Shown here one piece after another: positions 26,308-36,544 of a stretch of 64,000 nucleotides of DNA (positions are counted from its first letter, which is position 1; each line of letters opens with the position of its first letter). Source of the stretch: Shewanella colwelliana ATCC 39565 (GTDB taxonomy: Bacteria; Pseudomonadota; Gammaproteobacteria; Enterobacterales; Shewanellaceae); NCBI RefSeq assembly GCF_000518705.1, contig NZ_KI912479.1, positions 226,530-290,529 on the forward strand, given 5' to 3'. A program made the translations under genes and the position numbers. Under the pieces are notes generated by a model. The model saw only the letters and a program-made list of their open reading frames with translations. It was not told where the DNA came from and made no database searches.

Positions 26308-29300
26308 AATGGCTGCTCCACTTGAGTCGATGTATGAGCGCTAGTGGCCATATCGCTGGTGCTATATTCAAATAAGGCATCGAGTCGCTCAATTAACGCC
26401 AACGGTGGTTTATCGAAATAGACGCCTGATCGAGCGTGGTGGGCTGACATGCCACGTAGAAATAGGTAATAGCAACCGCCGAAGTGTTGCTGATAGTCAT
26501 AATTTGGCATACGCATTTTTAAATAGCGATGCAGCGCTAAGGTATAGATGATGTATTGCAGATCGTATCTGTGGCTGCGGATCGCTTGATGCATAGCGTC
26601 AACCTGATAGTGATGAAAGTCATCGCCCAAGTGGTTAGATTTATAGTCGGCAATATAAAATTGATTGTTGTGCTCGAAGGTTAAATCGATAAAACCTTTG
26701 AGCATGCCTTGTAAGCTTTCAAACTCTAAACCCGCGCTGTAGCCAAATTCGGTCAATAGCTGATTAAGCTTGTTGGCGCTGAGCCGTGAAATGGGCAGAT
26801 AGAACTCCATTTCCACTAATGTTTGCGTAGATGATAGGTCTGATAACCTAAGGCAAGCATTGCTATCAAGCGGTGCTGCCAGTAAATCAAGATACCAGTG
26901 ATGTAGCACAGATTGCCACTGCTCATCGATAGCATATTTCTCCATTGCGCCGGGCAACTGGGTGCTCAAGGTGGTATCTGCGTCGGTAAAATCGATAAGT
27001 TCAAGAACAAGATGCAGAAAGCTACCAGCGTTTGCCCCACGCTCGAAAGTAAAGCGCGACGCGGCAGCGGGCTGCTCATCTCGAATAACGCTAACTTCAG
27101 GAAAGGTCTCATCATCACTGCCAGGCAGGACTCGCTCATGGGCGAGGTGTTTGACCAAGCCGGAGTAACTGCCCACGCGCCAAGGTATCATCGTCGGTCG
27201 CACTAAGGTTTTAGGTGCTAACTGCGTGGCGAGTTCATCGGTGAATTCGACGGGCTGGGCCTCTGCGATGCCGTCTATGGTGGTGACACTAATTGCATCA
27301 CTAGCGAGCTTCAGTGCGTGATTCTGTAATTGTGAAAACTCACAGTTTTTATCTTCAATCCCCAGCAGGTAACCTATGGCCGTTTCATGAAGTTGACTGC
27401 TGATCCCCGCTTTTTTGGTGAACCTTGAGTGGTTAGCGATATACAAATAGCACGCCAGAACCGGACGAGTTAACGCTACGTAGAGAAGACGAAGATCTTC
27501 AGCTAGGGTTTCTCGTTTATGGTTTTCCCAGCCTTCGTCTGTTTGACCTATGTCCCATAGCAGTTGACCATCATGATGGTAGAGCATAGGCGAGGGCTTG
27601 CGTCGGTTGTCTCTGGCTAAGCTGACAAAGGGCACAAAGCAGACAGGATACTCGAGGCCTTTACTTTTATGAATGGTGACAATCTGCACCAAGTTTTGCT
27701 CACTCTCTAACCTAAGCTGTGACTCTTCCGTGCCCTGGTGCTCTATTAGTGCTTGTTCATACCAATTAACCAGAGCGCTTATCCCATCTAATTCAGTGGC
27801 TTTTTGCTGTAAAAGCTCGCCTAAGTGCCTGAAATCAGTTAAGCGTCGCTGACCATCTTGTTGTGTGAGAATTCGCTCAATTAACTTAGTCTCGCTGGCC
27901 ATAGCCAAGAGGCAAGGCATGACGCCGCGTTTCAACCAAAGTTGATGCAATGCGTTAAACTGCTCTAGCAAGGTCTGACGGGTATCTTCATCTATGTTAA
28001 AACGATGAATCGCCTCGCAGTTATAACCTAGCAGATGAGTGGCCAGTGCACTGCGCAGGGTTCGCTCATCTTTTGGGTTAGCAATTGCGGTGAGGATAAG
28101 TGCGAGTTCTCTGGCTTCAAGTGTGGCAAAAACGCTATCACGGCTGAGAAATACCGCACCGATGTTACGCTCAGATAACGCTGTTTTAATATATGCGGCT
28201 TCATTTCTGTCCCGCACCAGTACAGCAATATCCCTTGCCTTCAATGGTTTATCGCAATTCAGGCATTGGCCTTGCTGGGCTTGGGTTAATAGCCGCACTA
28301 TCTCATTGGCACAGTCTTGTGCGAGTAGTTTGCGAGCGCTGGCCTTATTGAGGCCTTTATCTGGGTCTTCACTGAGTAGTTTAATTCGCAGTGCACTGTT
28401 GTCGTGCTCTGCCTCAATGAGTTGTTTACTGATTGCAAAGGGCGATGGCGCGACTGAGTCAAAGGGAATGGCCTCACTGATAAAGGGATCTGAATGCTGC
28501 GAAAACAGCTGGTTCACACCCGCAATCATATTAGCGCTAGAGCGGTAATTGGTGTCTAAGCTGTAGTGCTCTTCGGTATTATTTCTGGCATTGATATAGG
28601 TATGGATATCGGCGCCGCGAAAGGCGTAAATGGCCTGTTTAGGATCGCCAATCATCAGCAGACTTAGTTTCGCTAACACCGTTTCATCTTGATCATAAAT
28701 TTGACTAAAAATCTGATATTGCAATGGATCCGTGTCTTGGAACTCATCGATGAGCGCGACAGGAAAACGTTTACCAATACTGGTGGCCAGTGGTGTGGCA
28801 CTGTCCATGGTTAATGCGTGCGCCAAGGTGGTGAGTAGATCATCAGGCGTAAGCAGGTTTCGTTCCTGTTTTTGCCGTGTAAATCGCGCTGAAATACCTT
28901 CGCGGGCGGTAAAAAGAAAGCTAGGTACCAACTGAGCGAGTAATTGGCTTAGACTTTCAATGTGAGCCAGTAACGGGGCTTCATCAGGTGTGGGTAACAC
29001 GCCGCCTTTGTTAAGCTTTAGATTGTGCAAAGAGAGTGCATCGAGCACTTTAAGATCGGGCAGAGCTTGGCTATATTTGCCCCAGTTATCCATGGCATCA
29101 AGCATTGCGGCTAGCTTAGGGTAACCTTGGTCTTTTTTTCCAAAGCGGACACCGTTGAGAGGCAGTTGATGCAATAACGCTTCAATTGCCTCTCGCTCTC
29201 GCTGCCAAGTCAGCTTAAGCCGGCTTAAACTTTGGCTGACTTGCGCCGAGAGAGCAGCAAACTCGATGGGAGTTGGTGTGGCAATCGCTTGGCTTGCCCC

Positions 29301-29894
29301 CAGTAATGGCCGAAGCTGACTTGCTAATCCGTCTGGATCATTAAACTTATTTTGTATTACTTGTGCCAAGTAGCTGGGCAGCTGATAGCAGCTTTCACGC
29401 CAAAAATCGCGTACTGCATGGTGCAAAAACTCGCTGTCATCTAAGGTAAACTCTGACTCAAACAATAGCGACGATTCAAATGCCATATCAGCCAATATCC
29501 GCTGGCAAAAGCCATGGATAGTAAAAATTGAGGCTTCGTCTAAGGATTTGAGTGCCAAGTCTAAACGCTTGCGGGCAATGGCAAGTTCTGTTGTTGGGGT
29601 TTGTTGGTACAGCTGCTCAATGAGCTCATCATCGATGGCGAGGCCTATAAAGCGTTTGTAAGCCTGCTGGATTTTTTTGCGAATGCGATCCCTAAGCTCA
29701 CCCGTTGCGGCGTTGGTAAAGGTAACCACCAAGATCTGCTCGCAGCTTAGCGGTGCCGGGATCTCGTGTCCCAGTAGTAAACGCACATAGAGGCCCGCAA
29801 TGGTATAGGTTTTCCCCGTGCCCGCACTGGCTTCGATTAGCCGTTTTCCGCCAAACGGTAATGTTAAGGTATCTAATGATTTACTGTGCTGCAT
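26304..29894 (-). CDS. recB: Exonuclease V subunit beta RecB
   Basis: A 1196-residue SF1A 3'-5' helicase plus nuclease. Walker A EASAGTGKTYTI is at 21-32. Motif II is VALIDEFQDTDPLQ, and later helicase motifs include KSKGLEYPVCF and LRLLYVALTRP. The C-terminal nuclease shows GFIDLTFEH and YIADYKSN near residues 1065-1085, the D...DxK metal site. It overlaps recC by one base and recD by four. ptrA, which separates recC and recB in E. coli, is absent. Confidence 0.96.
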   Translation of the reverse strand: MQHSKSLDTLTLPFGGKRLIEASAGTGKTYTIAGLYVRLLLGHEIPAPLSCEQILVVTFTNAATGELRDRIRKKIQQAYKRFIGLAIDDELIEQLYQQTPTTELAIARKRLDLALKSLDEASIFTIHGFCQRILADMAFESSLLFESEFTLDDSEFLHHAVRDFWRESCYQLPSYLAQVIQNKFNDPDGLASQLRPLLGASQAIATPTPIEFAALSAQVSQSLSRLKLTWQREREAIEALLHQLPLNGVRFGKKDQGYPKLAAMLDAMDNWGKYSQALPDLKVLDALSLHNLKLNKGGVLPTPDEAPLLAHIESLSQLLAQLVPSFLFTAREGISARFTRQKQERNLLTPDDLLTTLAHALTMDSATPLATSIGKRFPVALIDEFQDTDPLQYQIFSQIYDQDETVLAKLSLLMIGDPKQAIYAFRGADIHTYINARNNTEEHYSLDTNYRSSANMIAGVNQLFSQHSDPFISEAIPFDSVAPSPFAISKQLIEAEHDNSALRIKLLSEDPDKGLNKASARKLLAQDCANEIVRLLTQAQQGQCLNCDKPLKARDIAVLVRDRNEAAYIKTALSERNIGAVFLSRDSVFATLEARELALILTAIANPKDERTLRSALATHLLGYNCEAIHRFNIDEDTRQTLLEQFNALHQLWLKRGVMPCLLAMASETKLIERILTQQDGQRRLTDFRHLGELLQQKATELDGISALVNWYEQALIEHQGTEESQLRLESEQNLVQIVTIHKSKGLEYPVCFVPFVSLARDNRRKPSPMLYHHDGQLLWDIGQTDEGWENHKRETLAEDLRLLYVALTRPVLACYLYIANHSRFTKKAGISSQLHETAIGYLLGIEDKNCEFSQLQNHALKLASDAISVTTIDGIAEAQPVEFTDELATQLAPKTLVRPTMIPWRVGSYSGLVKHLAHERVLPGSDDETFPEVSVIRDEQPAAASRFTFERGANAGSFLHLVLELIDFTDADTTLSTQLPGAMEKYAIDEQWQSVLHHWYLDLLAAPLDSNACLRLSDLSSTQTLVEMEFYLPISRLSANKLNQLLTEFGYSAGLEFESLQGMLKGFIDLTFEHNNQFYIADYKSNHLGDDFHHYQVDAMHQAIRSHRYDLQYIIYTLALHRYLKMRMPNYDYQQHFGGCYYLFLRGMSAHHARSGVYFDKPPLALIERLDALFEYSTSDMATSAHTSTQVEQPL

Positions 29895-32800
29895 TACTGC
29901 CCCTCCACATAGCGGACTAACTCATTTAACGGTGCTTTGTGGTAAAGACTCAGCATGGGAGAGAGCAGTGTGGAACTGATCTCGCCAAAACCTTGAGCAT
30001 CGAAATCATCGGGAAAGCGATAGAGGCGTTGGAAGTGAGGTTCTAACCCTTCACCGAGTTGACTCTGTTCATCAAGCCACTGTGTCTGTGCTGCCAGTAA
30101 CTTCTCGTGATGATCGCCCTCAGCTTCTACATAGGCCAATGCGGTTCTGGGAATAAACATAAGCGGTACACTTTGTCCTTGATTGAAATAATCGACCCAT
30201 ATTTTCAGCTGATTGAGGGCTTGGTGCGGTTCAATGGCTGCAAAGGCATGAAAGTGGCCAATGTCGAGTAAGTAACTGGTTCTATTTTGTGTACTGGCTT
30301 GCGGCGTGGTGCAGGCATTGAGACACAGATGACGCAGATACACCCTAATAAGATCCCGGGCATTGGCAGTGCCAGGTCGATAGTTAACTAGCCCTTTTGC
30401 CGAAATGGCATCGATACGCCCCACTAATGTTTGTTGGGCGGTGTTGCCAAGCTCAAGCGTGATATCAACCGAGTGCGCCTTTTCACCTTTTAAATAAAGG
30501 GTTCGACCAATAACTGGTTTAATATCGTGCAAATATTGGTTTAGCAGTAGGTCATCAAAAGGTGCCAGTGGTAGTTGACCTGCCAGTTTTAATTTGTGCA
30601 ACATCTGTGAGTCGGGTGATTCTTGCTGCTGGCGGATTGCATCGTCAATGAGGCCACTTTGCAGTTGGTAGCGTGACAGTGGATTTAAACTGAAGGGTTC
30701 ATCATTATCATCGGCTTGAATCGAAAGATTGAGATCTAATTTAAGCGAACGGTTAAAAAAGTACTGTGCTGGGTTGCGGAAGAAACGGATTAACGCCGAC
30801 AGTTCCAATTCGTTACTTTCTTGCTCATCGGTGAGAGTCAATGGTGCGTTGATAAACCCGGAGTCTAAATGTGGCTCGCCGCCTGCGATGGTTGGACACC
30901 ATTGCTCGCTATAGCTTTGTTGCAGTGTACCGCCGTCTTGATAGAGACGCTCATCGAAAGGCTGCAGCGGTTGCATGATGATCAACTGCTCACTAACGGC
31001 TTGCTCAATTGCTTGGATATCGTTGATGCTGACCGTTTGCCTGTCAAAATAGCTTGGTAGATAGCACAGCTGGCAATACTCCACTAATTCTGACACTAAC
31101 ATCGAAGCGATACGTTCGCTATTATCTCGCTCACTGTGGCCAATATAACTGATATAGAGCTGTTCTCTGGTTGACAGTATGGCTTCTAAAAACAGGTATC
31201 TGTCATCGAGACGGCGAGAGCGATCGCCTTTTCGCGCGCCATATTGCGCGACTAAGTCAAAGCCGACTGGATGCTGTACGCGAGGATAGACACCGTCGTT
31301 CATTCCCAGTAAACACACAACTTTAAAGGGAATGGAGCGCATTGGCATAAGAGTACAGAAATTGACACTACCGGCTAAATAGCGCTGGCCTACACGGGAC
31401 TCTGAAAGATGCGATACAAACCAATTTTGCAGTACATCTATGCTCAATTGGCCTTGATAGATGGCTTGTGAAACCTCTTCGTTGAGGCGACTTATCGCTG
31501 CGTGTAGGGTTTGTACCTGTTGCAGCTCTTCGTCGATGGGATCGTAGAACTGCTCCACTAACTGTTGCAGCTGTTCTATTCGTTCGGGTAACGGACTGCT
31601 GTCCTTGAGCTGTAACATAAACTGATCGAGCGCTTCAATAAAATTGAGGAGTTTACCCAATGCTTGGGCTGATTGTCCTTCAACGCCATCTAGGGCTAAC
31701 TTGTCGTGGTAGACCGGAGCATTATCACTAAAGCTATAGCCTAAAATCAGGCGCTTGATACCAAATGACCACGCATTTTTCTCAAAAGGAGGCAGTTGTT
31801 GTGCTGTTCGACCTGCAGCATCCCGCCCCCAACGTACGCCAGCTTGTTCAAGCCAGCGACGAATCACGCTGAGTTCCTCATCATCGAGTTCAAAACGCCT
31901 CAGCACAGCTGGCACCTCTAAAATACTGATGATGTCAGTGAGAGCAAAACGGCTTTGGTTGATGGTCAGTAGTTTTAAGAAACTGCTGATCAGCGGCGAT
32001 TCTTGAGCCGCGCCACGATCGGCTATTGCATAAGGGATATAATGGCTGCCTGTTTTAGCCGCAAAAACAGCATCTATATAGGGGGCGTATGCCGCAACAT
32101 CTGGCATCATGATCACGATATCTTTAGGGGTGAGCACCTCTCCTGATGCGGCTGGTTTTGACAACATGGTCAGCAAGTGATCATGCAGGGTTTCGATTTC
32201 ACGTAACGGGCTATGGCAGCTTCGCAGTGTAATTGAGTCATCAGTAGGCGTAAGGGGACGTCGGCCTTCGATACTAAGATAGAACTCGCCGTTAGGACCT
32301 AAACTCTCACCGCGGGTTTGCATTTCCAAAATATCATGTTGGATGCCACTGAGCAGGTTGTGGTGGCCTGGGTCCTCAAAGCACTCAAAACTAAAGTCGG
32401 TATTATCTTCCGGGAGTTCTAACATCAGGTCGAGCAGTTCACGCCCCATTTTACCATTATTAGCTAGCAGCGGGTTGCCGACCTCGAGTTTATCTTCCCA
32501 GTCCTGTGCCAGTTGATGCTTGTCTGCGTATTGCAGTGCCATGCGAGCCCTGAGCCTGGGGTCAACAATATCTCCCCAGTAGTGTTGGCAGGGGGAGAGG
32601 TTAAGCATGATGACATCGATACGTTTGGCGAGAAAAGCTATCACTTCAAGTGTTTGTGGTGCCATGGATGAGATACCAAACACAAATAGACGCGGCGGTA
32701 ATCCATCCAGTGGACAATTTGGATCGTCGAGCGTATCGAATAGTGCCTGATGGAGATTGGCTCTGTGATAGGTACTTTGAGCTAATTGGTTGTGGTTGTA

Positions 32801-33364
32801 ATGAATTAGCTCACGCCATAATACAGGTTGCCACGCTTGAGATTCGTTAAGGATTTCCTGTTTAGGCGGTAGGGTGTTTTCTCCCGCTTCCCAAGCTAAA
32901 ATCCAGTCTGGACGATACACTAAGTACTGGTCAAAAATATCAGCAATTTGACCGCACAGTTGAAACAGCTTAAGCGAGGCGTGGTCGACGGTATGACTTT
33001 GCAGCGTATTGTTCTCTAAATAGTGCGCGAGTGGAGCATAAATCGGCTGGTGGATGAGCTGGGGCAACAAATCCATCAATTTCCACGTCATAGCTGCTTT
33101 GGTAAAGGCGTTCTCTTTGGGCACATCATTGAGTAGCGAGTGGCAAAGTTGCCAAATGAAACTTGAGGGTAAGGGAAATTCTAATGCGGCAGCAATATTG
33201 TTATGTTCAGCAATGGCTAGACGCAACCACGTGGACATCCCTGGACTTTGAACCAGTATCTGCTCTGGAGTTAATAGTGGCTGGTTTGCAATGGGCGTTT
33301 TAAGCTCATCCGCGAGCAGTTTTGCCAAAGATTCCATTCTATTTGATTGAACCAAGTAGAGCAT
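29894..33364 (-). CDS. recC: Exonuclease V subunit gamma RecC
   Basis: A 1156-residue RecC, the scaffold that splits DNA strands and recognises Chi with its inactivated helicase fold. It begins MLYLVQSNRMESLAKLLA with PEQILVQSPGMSTWLRL. It contains LPPRLFVFGISSMAP and FKVVCLLGMNDGVYPR, conserved RecC text. It is the first gene of the recCBD operon. The message may start in the 150-base gap upstream, after a possible terminator of the transglutaminase gene. Confidence 0.96.
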   Translation of the reverse strand: MLYLVQSNRMESLAKLLADELKTPIANQPLLTPEQILVQSPGMSTWLRLAIAEHNNIAAALEFPLPSSFIWQLCHSLLNDVPKENAFTKAAMTWKLMDLLPQLIHQPIYAPLAHYLENNTLQSHTVDHASLKLFQLCGQIADIFDQYLVYRPDWILAWEAGENTLPPKQEILNESQAWQPVLWRELIHYNHNQLAQSTYHRANLHQALFDTLDDPNCPLDGLPPRLFVFGISSMAPQTLEVIAFLAKRIDVIMLNLSPCQHYWGDIVDPRLRARMALQYADKHQLAQDWEDKLEVGNPLLANNGKMGRELLDLMLELPEDNTDFSFECFEDPGHHNLLSGIQHDILEMQTRGESLGPNGEFYLSIEGRRPLTPTDDSITLRSCHSPLREIETLHDHLLTMLSKPAASGEVLTPKDIVIMMPDVAAYAPYIDAVFAAKTGSHYIPYAIADRGAAQESPLISSFLKLLTINQSRFALTDIISILEVPAVLRRFELDDEELSVIRRWLEQAGVRWGRDAAGRTAQQLPPFEKNAWSFGIKRLILGYSFSDNAPVYHDKLALDGVEGQSAQALGKLLNFIEALDQFMLQLKDSSPLPERIEQLQQLVEQFYDPIDEELQQVQTLHAAISRLNEEVSQAIYQGQLSIDVLQNWFVSHLSESRVGQRYLAGSVNFCTLMPMRSIPFKVVCLLGMNDGVYPRVQHPVGFDLVAQYGARKGDRSRRLDDRYLFLEAILSTREQLYISYIGHSERDNSERIASMLVSELVEYCQLCYLPSYFDRQTVSINDIQAIEQAVSEQLIIMQPLQPFDERLYQDGGTLQQSYSEQWCPTIAGGEPHLDSGFINAPLTLTDEQESNELELSALIRFFRNPAQYFFNRSLKLDLNLSIQADDNDEPFSLNPLSRYQLQSGLIDDAIRQQQESPDSQMLHKLKLAGQLPLAPFDDLLLNQYLHDIKPVIGRTLYLKGEKAHSVDITLELGNTAQQTLVGRIDAISAKGLVNYRPGTANARDLIRVYLRHLCLNACTTPQASTQNRTSYLLDIGHFHAFAAIEPHQALNQLKIWVDYFNQGQSVPLMFIPRTALAYVEAEGDHHEKLLAAQTQWLDEQSQLGEGLEPHFQRLYRFPDDFDAQGFGEISSTLLSPMLSLYHKAPLNELVRYVEGQ

Positions 33365-33463
33365 AATGTGCCTTATCCGCGTTGCCTTTTATCCCGCTAA
33401 AGCCGATGTTCGATTAGGGACAAATTGTGATAAACCATTCTATGTGTTTCTTAGTTCATGTCC

Positions 33464-33485
33464 AATAAAAGCCATTAAAATGGCT
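33464..33485 (-). terminator. Possible terminator between the transglutaminase gene and recC
   Basis: On the minus strand AGCCAT-TTTA-ATGGCT is followed by TTTATT. The stem is short (6 bp), so it may be leaky. It is the only candidate separating the MoxR cluster from recCBD. Confidence 0.45.
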
Positions 33486-33515
33486 GATTATTAGATGATT
33501 TTGCTGGAAAAAACA

Positions 33516-35546
33516 TCATGGTGCTATCTTAGTTTTATTTAGACGTAATATGGCTATTCTAGCCTGATGTAAAGTTTGTCTATAGCGATTTAAAACCCTT
33601 TTTCGCCCAGCATCACTCAAAGGCTTGTACTTAAGAGTGATATAGCAATCGATATAGGGATTAAGGGTTTCTCTTAGGCCTGGATAGTGTTGCAATACCC
33701 GCTTGTAATAGTCACTTGGAGACTCATTGATGGGCCTAGAGACCCCTTTTTTAGCTAGCATGATGCAGATCTGTTCGAATCCCGCGACCACCTTATCTTG
33801 CTGCCGAGAAAAGTGCAGTAACCCTACACTGTAGGCGATTGCAAGACCTATTGTGGCTAAAATCACTAACATGAAAATGGCAAGCTTAGTGCTTGTTACA
33901 TCCCCAAGTAGTTTTTTCAAGATCATGCTTTGCCTTTCATTATCAAAGCCCAACACCCATTTGCTCCAGTAATAATCGATACTAGCCAATGATAGTCTCA
34001 GGTTATTAAGCAGTGGATATTGGCGTAATCTGAGCGTACTAAATGGACTTTCTAATAGGTAGCTTTGCTGCGGGTTAAAGAATGCATCAAATCCATCGTC
34101 TATTCGTGAAGGTGCTATCATCGCTGTGGGATCGTAGCGGGTCCAGCCAGACTGGGGTAGCCACACTTCGACCCACGCATGTGCCATATATTGATAAACA
34201 CTGAGATAACCAGCGGTTCGGTTCCATTCACCACCTTGATAGCCTGTCACTAGCCGCGCGGGGAGACCTGTCGTACGGGCCATAAAGGCAAATGCACTGG
34301 CATAATGCACACAAAAACCTGCTTTATTTTCAAACAGAAAATCATCCAACTGCTGCGGCCCAACTTGGGGGGGTCGTAGGGTATAGAAGTAGGGCGACTC
34401 ATTAAAATAGCGCATCATGGCAGTTAACCGCGCCTTGGGTTCGGGGTGATCTTTTTTGAACTGCAGTGCCAATGCCCGGGTCTTTGGATTGCCTTTTTCG
34501 GGTAATGCAAGGTTAAGAGCTTTGACGTTTGGTGCTAAGCGGCGGTCGAGTATCGCTTCTTTAAAGGAGCTGACTCGGTATTCGAGTTTTTTGTCGACTC
34601 GCGATACCGCATATAAACGGCCATCGGGCAGGTTGAGGATATCAGCTTCACTGCTATAAGCGAGGTCCATACCATACAACCAATGTTGACGGCTGGGTTC
34701 AGTGATCACTTCATAACTAAGAAACGGGCCTTGGGGTGGTTTTCTGTTCGCGGCGGCGTTGGCCGCTCTTTCAATTTTTTTGATACTCTCATCTTGCGTC
34801 CAACGTTTGCCATCGTAATTCTCCATAACCAGTGCGCGCCAATACAGTTCTGCGTTGTTTGGTTGCTCGGCATCAAAAGTGACCCGAAACGCTAACGCCG
34901 TAGAGCGGGTTAACTGATCAATATCACCAAATGACACCTCATCGGAGAGCCCGGTCGTGGCATTGTTAGCTGAAGGAACTAGCCAAAGTGGCGGTAATCT
35001 TGGCAGTACGACAAACAGAAACAGCGCAAGGGGGAGACTTTGCAGCATTAGTTGTGTTCCGAGGCGCGCTGTACTGCGCAGCGAATCGCTATTTCGATAG
35101 AGGCTGACTAATACACAGGTATTGATTGTGGCGACTAAAGTGAGCTGTATCGTAAACCACAAGCTCTGTTTCTCAATAAACGTGATGGCGATGAGAAAAT
35201 AGCCCACTAGCACCACTGCACGCACGTCTCGACGATCTCGCATCTCGATATATTTAAGGGCGTAACCTAAAATAAGCAAGTTAATTAGTCCATTAAGCAT
35301 CCCTATTTGACTGGTAACTAGGGCAAGCGTAATGGCCGATGCCACCGCTAGCGCCGTGACGAGGTAGCGTGGCGGCTTAGCGACTTTTCCGCTGAAGATA
35401 CCGAGTCGCCACAGTAAACAGATGGCACATATTCCCATACTCCATGGCGTCATTTTGTCATACAGGGGTAATAACACCAGTGTATTGACCACGAGTAGCC
35501 AGAGTAGGCTCTGGCGACCAATAATCTCCCCTTGTGCGTGACTCAT
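33516..35546 (-). CDS. TgpA-family membrane transglutaminase-like protein (DUF3488)
   Basis: A 676-residue inner-membrane protein. The N-terminal third has about six hydrophobic segments. A large periplasmic transglutaminase-like domain contains AGFCVHYASAFAFMAR (Cys near 412), AHAWVEVW (His near 458) and RYDPT (Asp near 470), a complete catalytic triad. One more membrane helix and a cytoplasmic tail (DUF4129-like) follow. It overlaps the DUF58 gene by four bases in a MoxR-DUF58-TgpA set. Homologue TgpA is essential in Pseudomonas; the substrate is unknown. Confidence 0.92.
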   Translation of the reverse strand: MSHAQGEIIGRQSLLWLLVVNTLVLLPLYDKMTPWSMGICAICLLWRLGIFSGKVAKPPRYLVTALAVASAITLALVTSQIGMLNGLINLLILGYALKYIEMRDRRDVRAVVLVGYFLIAITFIEKQSLWFTIQLTLVATINTCVLVSLYRNSDSLRSTARLGTQLMLQSLPLALFLFVVLPRLPPLWLVPSANNATTGLSDEVSFGDIDQLTRSTALAFRVTFDAEQPNNAELYWRALVMENYDGKRWTQDESIKKIERAANAAANRKPPQGPFLSYEVITEPSRQHWLYGMDLAYSSEADILNLPDGRLYAVSRVDKKLEYRVSSFKEAILDRRLAPNVKALNLALPEKGNPKTRALALQFKKDHPEPKARLTAMMRYFNESPYFYTLRPPQVGPQQLDDFLFENKAGFCVHYASAFAFMARTTGLPARLVTGYQGGEWNRTAGYLSVYQYMAHAWVEVWLPQSGWTRYDPTAMIAPSRIDDGFDAFFNPQQSYLLESPFSTLRLRQYPLLNNLRLSLASIDYYWSKWVLGFDNERQSMILKKLLGDVTSTKLAIFMLVILATIGLAIAYSVGLLHFSRQQDKVVAGFEQICIMLAKKGVSRPINESPSDYYKRVLQHYPGLRETLNPYIDCYITLKYKPLSDAGRKRVLNRYRQTLHQARIAILRLNKTKIAP

Positions 35547-36544
35547 CCGAGGTTGCCCTTAGTGCTAATGCGATCTATCGTCGCTATCGCTTTAAGCGAT
35601 GCTAAACGGTGATGCTGGCCTGTTGCCGGCATATATGTTTGGTTTGGAAGCACTAATCCAAAGGCTTGTTCTTGCTCGCTCAATTGGTCAACAGACCAAG
35701 TTAATTCACTGAGTTGAAGTTCTAAATCCGGGTGTTTGTCATTAAACGTTAGCCAGGTTGGTGCACTGAGTGGCTGTTCAAACTCTTTAGTTAACATGCC
35801 GCGCCCCTGAGCGAGCTGTTTCCATGCAATTTGATGTAGAGATTCACCAAACACGTAGGGCTTTAATCCCTTAAACTCCTCTACACCTTGAGTTGACCGG
35901 CCTCGTAGGGGTTGTTCAGTTGTGCCATCTTGTAGATGTTGATGCAATTGCGTCACGCTAGCGATAGGTGTGGCGAAAACGATCTGAGCATTATCAAGAT
36001 CGACATTTGACCAAGCTCGGCATAGTCCGAGTGGATAACGAGATTCAACTTTAAGCCTGCCGGGGTGAGTCCACCCTCGGCGTTGGCTGGCAAAGGGGAC
36101 TAAGGTTTGCACCGCTTTATCGGTGACATTGGCGACAGTTTGAGTTTCGTTGTCGCCGTAAGACAGCGTAACTTGGTATTGTACCTGATTGGCACTGAGG
36201 TAAACCGGATAGAGTACGGTTTGCCCAGCGTAAACGTGAGGGCCTGTTTTTGCTTCTAGGGTCATTCCCGCTAAATTACGATAGCTATAAATAATGCAAG
36301 TATTAAATAGGCTCAATAGCAATAAGCTAAGCGCGATAACCAAGTTGTTTTGATAATTGGTACCAAATAGGAACAGCAGAACCACCAGCAGCAACCAGAT
36401 AAGGCCAAAGCCTGTGGGCAAGATAAAGATGCTTTTGTGGGCTAATGTCACTCGATTTTGTGGCGGTAGCCGCCGAGATAACCAGCCTTTCCACCAGCGT
36501 TGGTAAACGGTGTCTGTTGTCTGGTTCAAGTCCATACTGGTCAC
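35543..36544 (-). CDS. DUF58 domain protein
   Basis: A 333-residue protein with two N-terminal membrane helices (residues about 30-80) and a C-terminal DUF58 module. The characteristic segment is GVEEFKGLKPYVFGESLHQIAWKQLA. It is the partner gene of MoxR ATPases, and it overlaps both neighbours by ATGA-type junctions. The fold resembles von Willebrand factor A, but I see no complete MIDAS. It probably links the ATPase to the membrane transglutaminase. Confidence 0.9.
   Translation of the reverse strand: MTSMDLNQTTDTVYQRWWKGWLSRRLPPQNRVTLAHKSIFILPTGFGLIWLLLVVLLFLFGTNYQNNLVIALSLLLLSLFNTCIIYSYRNLAGMTLEAKTGPHVYAGQTVLYPVYLSANQVQYQVTLSYGDNETQTVANVTDKAVQTLVPFASQRRGWTHPGRLKVESRYPLGLCRAWSNVDLDNAQIVFATPIASVTQLHQHLQDGTTEQPLRGRSTQGVEEFKGLKPYVFGESLHQIAWKQLAQGRGMLTKEFEQPLSAPTWLTFNDKHPDLELQLSELTWSVDQLSEQEQAFGLVLPNQTYMPATGQHHRLASLKAIATIDRISTKGNLG

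Noticed and set aside
28039..28548. 169-codon open frame on the plus strand
   Set aside because: It lies wholly inside recB on the opposite strand, has no ribosome site, and its composition mirrors recB codons.
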